A DNA stretch of 8,304 nucleotides, taken from positions 1 through 8,304 of the forward strand of contig CAMPIH010000105.1 of NCBI GenBank assembly GCA_946886275.1. Reading direction: 5' to 3'. A program made the translations under genes and the position numbers. This DNA comes from an uncultured Sphingosinicella sp. (GTDB lineage Bacteria > Pseudomonadota > Alphaproteobacteria > Sphingomonadales > Sphingomonadaceae). The notes under the pieces were generated by a model that saw nothing but the letters and a program-made list of their open reading frames with translations, made no database searches and was not told the DNA's origin. Below are positions 1-8,304 of the stretch, piece by piece; the first letter of the stretch is position 1, and every line of letters starts with the position of its first letter.

Positions 1-102
1 GTTGCGAAGCGCGACGGCGACCGCCCGCTTGGCATCGTCCTGGCCGATGATGTGCGCGTCCAGCGCGGCAACCACCGCTTTGGGTGTCAGGCTGTCGTTC
101 AT
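1..102 (-). CDS. hslU: HslU, ATPase subunit of HslUV protease (N-terminal 34 codons only)
   Basis: This is the start of the AAA+ unfoldase that feeds substrates into the HslV peptidase chamber in the cytoplasm; the rest lies beyond the window edge. The 34 visible residues begin [20 protein letters not shown] and continue [14 protein letters not shown]. This is the highly conserved HslU/ClpX-type N-terminal segment (LTPK.IV..LD..IIGQ..AK.AVA.ALRN). Walker A and later motifs are outside the window. The ATG at 102 is preceded by AGGA at 106-109, a Shine-Dalgarno with rather short spacing. The partner gene hslV is not adjacent as usual but about 2.8 kb upstream, with two envelope-protein genes in between. 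A sigma-32-like promoter lies in the 122-bp gap upstream. The identity is strong even from this fragment because the segment is so conserved. Confidence 0.93.
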   Translation of the reverse strand, partial: MNDSLTPKAVVAALDAHIIGQDDAKRAVAVALRN

Positions 103-141
103 CTGTCCTGCTTTTCTGCTGTCGCCGGGCTGGTCGGTAGC

Positions 142-157
142 CGGGTCGGTCGACCCG
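142..157 (-). other. Short hairpin in the hslU leader
   Basis: A 6-bp perfect inverted repeat (CGGGTC, loop of 4, GACCCG) lies in what would be the hslU 5' untranslated region. No T-run follows on either strand, so it does not look like an intrinsic terminator. The same stretch carries the 7-mer GGTCGGT twice on the plus strand (132-138 and 144-150). A second, weaker 4-bp stem (128-131 with 139-142) is possible. The structure could shape the leader mRNA, but function is unproven and the stem is short for such GC-rich DNA. Confidence 0.3.
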
Positions 158-186
158 TGGGAAGGCTGGAAATCCATAGGTGCCTG

Positions 187-215
187 AGATTGGGCTCGGG
201 CCGGCTCAGTTCAAG
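187..215 (-). promoter_or_regulatory. Candidate sigma-32 (RpoH) heat-shock promoter for hslU
   Basis: On the minus strand, CTTGAA (positions 215-210) is followed after 15 nt by CCCAATCT (194-187). The E. coli RpoH consensus is about CTTGAA, 13-15 nt, then CCCCAT-T. The -35 matches fully, the spacing fits, and the -10 matches at CCCA and nearby. It lies in the noncoding gap just after the oxidoreductase stop and about 85 nt before the hslU ATG, giving a leader of roughly 75-80 nt. HslUV is a classical RpoH-regulon protease, so the position makes biological sense. The evidence is motif matching by eye only. Confidence 0.5.
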
Positions 216-224
216 CCGCGACGA

Positions 225-1340
225 TCAGGCGGTGCAGCGGAAGCCCGCGAACAGGCGCCGGTGCGATTCGACGATGCGCGCGATGTCCTCCGGCTGCGGG
301 ACCGCCTCCCACACGTCGCGCTCGAACGTCCCGCCGAGAAGGATACCGTCGGCCCGGGGGAACATGTAGCCGGCCCGGCCGGTGAAGGCGTAACGCACCT
401 CCGGCTGCGGCAGAAGGACGGCGAGCTGGCCCCGGACCGGATGCAGGTCCCCATCGCCGAACAACTCTCTCGAGCCGAGGCCGGTGCAGTTGAAGACCAG
501 GGTTTCCGGCAGTGAAAGGATATCCTGCGGACTCGAGAAGCTGCGGATCCGAATCGCCCCGCCCGCAATCTGAATGTCCTGGGTCAGTTCGCGCAGGAAG
601 CGACCCGTTTCCACATACATGGTTTCGAACCGGGCGACGCTCGGCACCGGAAAGGGATGCTGATCCGGAGCAAGCCACTCGGTGCCCGCGAAATAGGGAT
701 CGAGCGGGTGAGGCCCGCTATTCGTCGTCGCTTCATAGGTCGGGAGCCAGCGGATCCCGTAATCGTCGCCGACCATGATCTGGAAGCGCCGCCAGCTATA
801 GTCCATCGCCGCCATGAACTGCGCCCGCCACTCCGGCGTCACCTGGTCCTCGCGATAATGGCCATAAGGCGAGATCTGGCCGCCGGCGATGTTCGACGTC
901 GTGTCCGGCGGCAGCGCCTGGGTGTAGATCGTCACCGGGAAACCGGCCTCCTGGACCAGCCGCGCCGTCGTCAGCCCCATCACGCCGGCGCCGATCACCG
1001 CGACCGGGCCGCCATGGCCGGGCAGGCCAAGCTGAGTGGCGAGCCTCGACGAGCCCCAGCTGAGCGTGATTCCGGCGCCGCCATGGCCGTAATTGTGGAC
1101 CAGCCTCTTGTCCCCCAGGGGCTCGGCCCGGACGACGAAACCGGACGCCCGGTAGGGGCGGAGGCCGGCGACGGTTCGAATGACCCGTCCAGGCGACACG
1201 TTGACGGGGACGAGGCAGGCGGAGGCCGCCGACGGCCTGGCCGCCGTGGTCGCGCAGCCCGGCAGGGTCAGGCCGGCCGCCGTCAGGACGCCCGAGCCGA
1301 GAAAGGCCCGGCGGTCCAGGAGGCGCGGCAAAGGCTTCAT
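225..1340 (-). CDS. Tat-exported FAD-dependent oxidoreductase, DAAO superfamily, circularly permuted
   Basis: This is a 371-residue flavoprotein of the D-amino-acid oxidase (DAO) superfamily. These enzymes oxidise amines or amino acids using FAD and O2; the substrate here is unknown. The N-terminus has a twin-arginine signal (DRRAFLGSG, residues 9-17), a hydrophobic stretch and LPGC ending at Cys29, so it may be a Tat-exported lipoprotein. Motif order is unusual. GLRPYR (59-64) and HNYGHGGAGITLSWG (82-96), which normally end a DAAO, come first. Then follow the Rossmann motif VIGAGVMGL (115-123), DTTSNIAGG (146-154), NCTGLGSRELFG (284-295), PVRGQ (301-305) and GYMFPRADGILLGGTF (324-339). Arg61 should equal Arg283 of mammalian DAAO and Tyr325 should equal Tyr228, so the substrate-binding pair is kept. 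The ATG has AAGG 7 nt upstream and lies 22 nt after the M48 protease gene, so the two are probably co-transcribed. Superfamily placement is firm; the reaction is not. Confidence 0.85.
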   Translation of the reverse strand: MKPLPRLLDRRAFLGSGVLTAAGLTLPGCATTAARPSAASACLVPVNVSPGRVIRTVAGLRPYRASGFVVRAEPLGDKRLVHNYGHGGAGITLSWGSSRLATQLGLPGHGGPVAVIGAGVMGLTTARLVQEAGFPVTIYTQALPPDTTSNIAGGQISPYGHYREDQVTPEWRAQFMAAMDYSWRRFQIMVGDDYGIRWLPTYEATTNSGPHPLDPYFAGTEWLAPDQHPFPVPSVARFETMYVETGRFLRELTQDIQIAGGAIRIRSFSSPQDILSLPETLVFNCTGLGSRELFGDGDLHPVRGQLAVLLPQPEVRYAFTGRAGYMFPRADGILLGGTFERDVWEAVPQPEDIARIVESHRRLFAGFRCTA

Positions 1341-1362
1341 GGCCCTACCTTAAGAGCCGCCG

Positions 1363-2826
1363 CTACATCCGGTCCAGTGGCTCAGGGGCCGCGAAGGTGA
1401 CGATCTTCACCAACTGGCCAGGCGCGGGAGCGGCGCCGCTGGCAAGTCCGTTGAGCATGAGGAAATGATCGACCGGATGATCGCTCGCCATCCGCCGGGC
1501 GAGCGAGGCGACCGAGTCCCGGGCCGTCACCGGCACCGTCCGGATCACCCGCGGCCTGAGGCTCCTTGTCTGTTGCGGCGACAATCTGTGGAAGGAGGCG
1601 AACAGTTCGGCGATCCGCGCTCGAATCGGCTCGGCCGGCGCTGCGGCGACGATGAAGTGGTAAGCGGTGCTTCCGGGCCCTTCATAGACGGCGACGTCGA
1701 GCTCGACCTCGCCCTTCTCGGTCTGGATGATCGCCGGCACGATCAGGGCCGGCATGCCGTTGACGATGAGCCGCTGCGAAGGGCCGATCCGGGCCGGCGC
1801 CCCGCCAAGCAATTGCTCGAGGATGGCGGCGGCATAAGCGTCGAGTCCGCCGGGCGGGATCCGGCCCAGTCCGAACTCGCCGCGAAGCCCGTCCGGCCCC
1901 TCGATGAAGATCGCCTGCGGGCTGTTGGTGAGGGTGAAGCCGTCCGGAGCGATGAAGCCGATCCGAAGCACCGGATGGGCGAACCGCCGGCCAAGGACGA
2001 AGCCCTGGGCGGGATCGTCGCCGTAGAGAAGGCCGTCAAGCTCGCGCAGATAGACGATCTCATGTTCGGGCCGTGAATCCCGAGCAATGCCGGTCTCGCT
2101 CGCTTTCTCTCCGGCACGCTCGATCCGGCTCTGGGTATTGGGATGGGTCCTCGCCCATTCCGGGATGGAGCGCGCTTCGTCGCGGCCGCGAGTTCCGACC
2201 AGATATTGCTCGTGGCGGCCGAGCGCGGCGAGCATGTCCTGGACCGCGTAGGGATCGTAGCCGAGCGAGACGAGGTAGCCGATGCCGAGATCGTCGGCCT
2301 GATATTCCTGGCCGCGCGAGTAGCGCAGGGTGAAATATTCCGCCGCCCGCCCCGCCATCCGGGTCAGCCGATCCGAGCCGGTGACGAGGCCGACGGCGAA
2401 GACCGCCAGGCTCCGCCAGAAGGAGCGGCGCTGCTGGCGGCGGCCGTGGGCGGCGACGATATGGCCGACCTCGTGGGCGAGGACGGCGCCGAGCTCGGCC
2501 TCGCTGTTGACCAGGCTCATCATCCCCCGGGTCAAATAGATGTAGCAACCGGGAACGGCGAAGGCGTTGACGACGTCGCTATTGACCAGGGTGAAGGTGC
2601 ACTGGCCTTCGAGACCGGCGGCGGCCGCGATCCTGTCGCCGAGCGCCCGCGCATAACCGGCCTCCGGCGAATCGTAGCGGCCGCCGAACTCGGCGAGCAG
2701 CAGCGGATGCTGCTGGGCGCCGAGCTCGCGTTCCTCGGGCAGGATGAGCGGATCGTCGAGATCGGGGCCGCCGCAGCCGGCGATCAGGGCACAGGCGGCG
2801 AGGAGCGGCGGCAGGAGGCGGTTCAT
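1363..2826 (-). CDS. M48 family zinc metalloprotease, lipoprotein with LysM-like C-terminus
   Basis: This is a 487-residue secreted metalloprotease related to the BepA/LoiP type of M48 peptidases, which act in the periplasm on misassembled envelope proteins. A lipoprotein signal peptide ends in LIAGC (Cys18). The zinc site is HEVGH (118-122), with the third ligand probably Glu174 in EYQAD (174-178). NAFAVPG (87-93) and TRGMM (99-103) are typical family blocks. After the protease part comes a region of about residues 280-415 that starts with HP.LRIGF..PDGFTL and may be a Mog1/PsbP-like fold (inference). A LysM-like segment (about 428-478, with LNGL and PGQLVKIV) follows and could bind peptidoglycan. 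Cys76 and Cys94 may form a disulfide. An in-frame stop lies three codons upstream of the ATG, which fixes the start, but no good Shine-Dalgarno is visible. The gap to hslV is 58 nt. The native target is unknown. Confidence 0.88.
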   Translation of the reverse strand: MNRLLPPLLAACALIAGCGGPDLDDPLILPEERELGAQQHPLLLAEFGGRYDSPEAGYARALGDRIAAAAGLEGQCTFTLVNSDVVNAFAVPGCYIYLTRGMMSLVNSEAELGAVLAHEVGHIVAAHGRRQQRRSFWRSLAVFAVGLVTGSDRLTRMAGRAAEYFTLRYSRGQEYQADDLGIGYLVSLGYDPYAVQDMLAALGRHEQYLVGTRGRDEARSIPEWARTHPNTQSRIERAGEKASETGIARDSRPEHEIVYLRELDGLLYGDDPAQGFVLGRRFAHPVLRIGFIAPDGFTLTNSPQAIFIEGPDGLRGEFGLGRIPPGGLDAYAAAILEQLLGGAPARIGPSQRLIVNGMPALIVPAIIQTEKGEVELDVAVYEGPGSTAYHFIVAAAPAEPIRARIAELFASFHRLSPQQTRSLRPRVIRTVPVTARDSVASLARRMASDHPVDHFLMLNGLASGAAPAPGQLVKIVTFAAPEPLDRM

Positions 2827-2884
2827 CGACCGGGGCTACGCATGGCGGGCGGCTTGGTTGCCGCCGTGGCCGTGCCGGGTCCGA

Positions 2885-3427
2885 TCAGACCGCGTCCTCG
2901 ATCACCTCAACCGTGAGCTGGTCGTTGGTGTAGACGCAGATCTCGGCGGCGATCTTCATCGCCTTTCGCGCGATCGTCTCGGGATCTTCCTCATAGTCGA
3001 ACAAGGCGGTCGCCGAGGCCAAGGCGAAATTGCCGCCCGATCCGATCGCGGCGACGCCCGCCGCCGGCTCGAGCACGTCGCCATTGCCGGTGAGGATCAG
3101 AGTCACCTCCCTGTCGGCGACGATCATCATCGCCTCGAGGTTGCGGAGATATTTGTCGGTGCGCCAATCCTTGGCGAGCTCGACCGCGGCCCTCATCAGC
3201 TGGCCATGATGCTGTTCCAGCTTGCGCTCGAGGCGCTCGAACAAGGTGAAGGCGTCGGCGGTCGCTCCGGCGAAGCCGGCGATCACCTTGCCGTCGCCGA
3301 GCCGCCTGACCTTGCGCGCGTTCGGCTTGATCACCGTCGATTGAAGCGAGACCTGGCCGTCACCGGCGATCACCGCTTTCCCGTTCTTGCGCACGCCGAG
3401 GATGGTCGTTCCGTGCCAGCTTTCCAT
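2885..3427 (-). CDS. hslV: HslV, peptidase subunit of the HslUV (ClpYQ) protease
   Basis: HslV is the proteasome-beta-like threonine peptidase that forms a double hexameric ring and degrades proteins unfolded by HslU in the cytoplasm. The 180-residue length is normal. The catalytic residue is Thr7 in WHGTTIL (4-10); residues 1-6 form a short propeptide that must be removed to free the Thr, as in other alphaproteobacterial HslV. Asp23, Lys39 and Ser130 match E. coli Asp17, Lys33 and Ser124. Other hallmarks are AGDGQV (21-26), [17 protein letters not shown] (51-67), [13 protein letters not shown] (83-95) and TGNGDV (113-118). The ATG at 3427 is chosen because it gives the normal N-terminus; a longer frame back to a TTG at 3484 adds 19 unconserved residues. 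GGGAG lies 5 nt upstream. A perfect hairpin covers the start codon. hslU is not the next gene. Confidence 0.97.
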   Translation of the reverse strand: MESWHGTTILGVRKNGKAVIAGDGQVSLQSTVIKPNARKVRRLGDGKVIAGFAGATADAFTLFERLERKLEQHHGQLMRAAVELAKDWRTDKYLRNLEAMMIVADREVTLILTGNGDVLEPAAGVAAIGSGGNFALASATALFDYEEDPETIARKAMKIAAEICVYTNDQLTVEVIEDAV

Positions 3428-3459
3428 GGAGGCTCCCGCGTCTGTTCCGAGCCTCCATG
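3425..3459 (-). promoter_or_regulatory. Perfect 11-bp hairpin over the hslV start codon
   Basis: In the mRNA, the arm CAUGGAGGCUC (3459-3449) and the arm GAGCCUCCAUG (3435-3425) are exactly complementary, with a 13-nt loop (3448-3436). The AUG ending the second arm is the hslV start codon, and the GAG beginning it is part of the GGGAG ribosome-binding site. When folded, the hairpin would hide both from the ribosome. A competing 5-bp stem can form between the first arm and CCUCC just upstream. hslV is a heat-shock gene, so a thermosensor or another translation switch is a reasonable inference. The repeat is directly visible; its function is untested. Confidence 0.55.
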
Positions 3460-3486
3460 TGGGAGGAGCAAGCGGCTCGCGCAATG

Positions 3487-7184
<3,698 letters not shown>

Positions 7185-7197
7185 GGACCAGCCTCGA

Positions 7198-8004
7198 TCA
7201 GCTCGCGGGCGTTGCCGCCGCCTGCGGCGCGTGGCGCTGGATCAGCTGGTAGGCCCGCTGATACCATTCGGTCTCGGGGAAATTGGCTCCGAGCACGGCG
7301 GCGGCTCGGCGGGCCTCTTCCGGGACGCCCAGCGCGAGATAGGATTCGGTCAGGCGCATCAGCGCTTCCGGCGTATGGCTCGTCGTCTGATATTGATCGA
7401 CGACCTGGCGGAACCGGCTCACCGAGGCGAGCCACTGGCGGCGGCGCTGATAGAATCGGCCGATCTCCATCTCCTTGCCGGCAAGATGGTCGTTGACGAG
7501 GTCGAGCTTGACCCGGGCGTCGGCGGCATAAGCCGATTCCGGATAGCGGCGGACGACCTCGCCGAGCGCATCGAGCGCCTGGCGGGTGATGCCCTGGTCA
7601 CGGGTGACGTCGCTGATCTGCTCGTAATAATTGAGCGCGATCAAATAGAGCGCGTAGGGCGCGTCGCGGTTGCCGGGATGGATGGAGAGGAATCGCCGCG
7701 CCGATTCGATCGACTTGGTGTTCTCGCCATAGGCATAATAGGAAAAGGCGCTCATCAGCTGCGCCCGGCGGGCCCAGACCGAATAGGGATGCTGCCGCTC
7801 GACCTCGTCGAACAGCAAGGCTGCCTGCTGGTAGCGGCCGTTCTGAAGCCGGGTCCAGGCCGCGTTGTAGAGCGTGTTGACGTCGCGGGCGACGTAGCGG
7901 GTATCGGCCTTGGTCTGCCCTCCGCCGAACGTGTTGCAGGCGGCGAGCGGAAGCAATCCGGCGCCGGCGGCGAGAAGCAGGAGCGGGCGAGAAAATCTGT
8001 GCAT
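7198..8004 (-). CDS. bamD: Outer membrane assembly lipoprotein BamD
   Basis: BamD (formerly YfiO/ComL) is the essential lipoprotein of the BAM complex that works with BamA to insert beta-barrel proteins into the outer membrane, on its periplasmic face. The 268-residue precursor has a signal peptide with lipobox LAAC; Cys23 is the lipidated residue. The mature part is made of TPR helical repeats covering most of the chain. Conserved blocks include YNAAWTRLQNGRYQQAALLF, HPYSVWARRAQLMSAFSYY, APYALYLIALNYYEQI and DLVNDHLAGKEMEIGRFY. The ATG at 8004 is preferred because it puts the signal peptide at the N-terminus. An upstream in-frame ATG at 8055 would add 17 charged residues that do not fit a lipoprotein. 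A weak AAGAAG lies upstream of the chosen start. It leads the bamD-recN-ligA cluster common in alphaproteobacteria; the usual upstream lpxC is absent here. Confidence 0.97.
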   Translation of the reverse strand: MHRFSRPLLLLAAGAGLLPLAACNTFGGGQTKADTRYVARDVNTLYNAAWTRLQNGRYQQAALLFDEVERQHPYSVWARRAQLMSAFSYYAYGENTKSIESARRFLSIHPGNRDAPYALYLIALNYYEQISDVTRDQGITRQALDALGEVVRRYPESAYAADARVKLDLVNDHLAGKEMEIGRFYQRRRQWLASVSRFRQVVDQYQTTSHTPEALMRLTESYLALGVPEEARRAAAVLGANFPETEWYQRAYQLIQRHAPQAAATPAS

Positions 8005-8136
8005 GGCGGGCTTCTTAGCTGAGCGTTTCGGGAAGTCCAAGCGGGCTTCACGCATCTGAGACGGGAGGCGATGAACCGCCCTTTAATGAGCCCGCCCTGA
8101 CGAATGTCCCGGCGGCCGCCGGGGCGAATGACAAGG
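8005..8136 (-). other. Intergenic gap between the Mth938-like gene and bamD, with a GC palindrome
   Basis: This 132-bp gap is the longest in the window. It holds a perfect 16-bp palindrome (8108-8123, CCCGGCGG then CCGCCGGG), 13 nt after the upstream stop codon. The palindrome is flanked by a direct repeat of CGAATG (8101-8106 and 8125-8130). The location suits transcript 3'-end processing or termination of the upstream gene, but no T-run follows, so it is not a standard intrinsic terminator. No convincing -35/-10 pair for bamD was found by eye. Confidence 0.35.
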
Positions 8137-8304
8137 CTAGAGCGGCATGATCGCGGCGGCGATCCAGCGGCCCTCGCCGCGGAGCATCCCCCAGGTGCGG
8201 GCGGCGGCCCGGCTGTCCATCGCCTCGACGCCGATTCCCAGCGCTTCGATCTCCGTCACCAGCGGGCGAGGGGCGAAGGCCATGGCGGCGCCGGTGCCGA
8301 GGAT
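8137..8304 (-). CDS. Mth938-like (DUF498) domain protein, C-terminal 55 residues
   Basis: Only the end of this gene is inside the window; its start lies beyond position 8304. The visible residues start ILGTGAAMAFAPRPL and continue to a TAG stop at 8137-8139. GTG near the start, GIGVEAMDSRAAARTW and GEGRWIAAAIMPL match the end of the Mth938-like/DUF498 family (related to mitochondrial NDUFAF3), whose typical pattern is iiGTG...gigvEvMdT.AAcRTyN.L..EgR.VaAaLip. The usual RTYN is RTWG here, a small divergence. The bacterial role is not well defined. In many alphaproteobacteria the gene sits behind secD-secF, so secretion genes may lie just outside the window (inference from family knowledge). 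It runs in the same direction as bamD, 132 nt upstream. Confidence 0.8.
   Translation of the reverse strand: MLGTGAAMAFAPRPLVTEIEALGIGVEAMDSRAAARTWGMLRGEGRWIAAAIMPL

Noticed and set aside
142..157. Intrinsic terminator between the oxidoreductase and hslU
   Set aside because: The stem is only 6 bp and no T-run follows on either strand.
657..1400. A 247-codon plus-strand frame opposite the oxidoreductase
   Set aside because: Low-complexity Arg/Ala/Gly translation with no family resemblance, fully covered by a convincing minus-strand gene.
3360..3458. Small 32-codon frame starting at the ATG in the first arm of the hslV hairpin and overlapping hslV
   Set aside because: No Shine-Dalgarno precedes it, and the Arg-rich translation looks like an out-of-frame shadow of hslV.
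3456..3475. A second sigma-32 promoter before hslV (CTTG followed by CCCACAT)
   Set aside because: The two boxes are only about 5 nt apart, far too close for a promoter.
3428..3484. Longer hslV with a TTG start at 3484
   Set aside because: It adds 19 residues not typical of HslV and would put the catalytic Thr far from the N-terminus; the ATG at 3427 has GGGAG upstream and gives the normal length.
7185..7197. A promoter or SOS box directly before recN
   Set aside because: The gap to bamD is only 13 nt and holds just the ribosome-binding site; no LexA-type repeat was recognised.
8005..8055. bamD start at the upstream ATG (8055)
   Set aside because: It would place 17 charged residues ahead of an obvious lipoprotein signal peptide.

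Overview
The window is high-GC, gene-dense DNA in which every recognisable gene lies on the minus strand. It most likely comes from an alphaproteobacterium, probably a sphingomonad. The reasons are the gene order bamD-recN-ligA, the alphaproteobacterial type of HslV with a short leader ending in WHG before the catalytic Thr, and an HslU start typical of the group. The genus is an inference; no rRNA or other marker is present.

Read in the direction of transcription (from 8304 down to 1): the C-terminal end of an Mth938-like (DUF498) protein (8304-8137); a 132-bp gap with a perfect GC palindrome; bamD, the outer-membrane assembly lipoprotein (8004-7198); recN, the SMC-like repair ATPase (7184-5532); ligA, the NAD-dependent DNA ligase (5535-3487, overlapping recN by 4 nt); hslV, the peptidase of the HslUV protease (3427-2885); a lipoprotein M48 metalloprotease with a LysM-like C-terminus (2826-1363); a Tat-exported FAD oxidoreductase of the D-amino-acid oxidase superfamily (1340-225); and the first 34 codons of hslU, the unfoldase partner of HslV (102-1). 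Gaps are short (13 to 132 nt), so most of the genes could share a transcript.

Three things stand out. First, the D-amino-acid-oxidase-like protein has its parts in circularly permuted order. The RPxR...HNYGHGGxG block, which ends a normal DAAO, comes before the Rossmann GxGxxG motif. The catalytic Arg equivalent is therefore residue 61 and the catalytic Tyr equivalent is residue 325. Second, the two halves of the HslUV protease are separated by two envelope-protein genes, and each half carries its own candidate control element. A perfect 11-bp inverted repeat ends exactly on the hslV start codon and could hide it in an mRNA hairpin (a possible RNA thermometer). A good match to a sigma-32 heat-shock promoter lies in the gap before hslU. 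Third, the two genes inside the split are both predicted to be exported and lipid-anchored (one Sec, one Tat), which suggests a small envelope module inserted between hslV and hslU.

No RNA genes, insertion sequences, CRISPR arrays or phage genes were seen.
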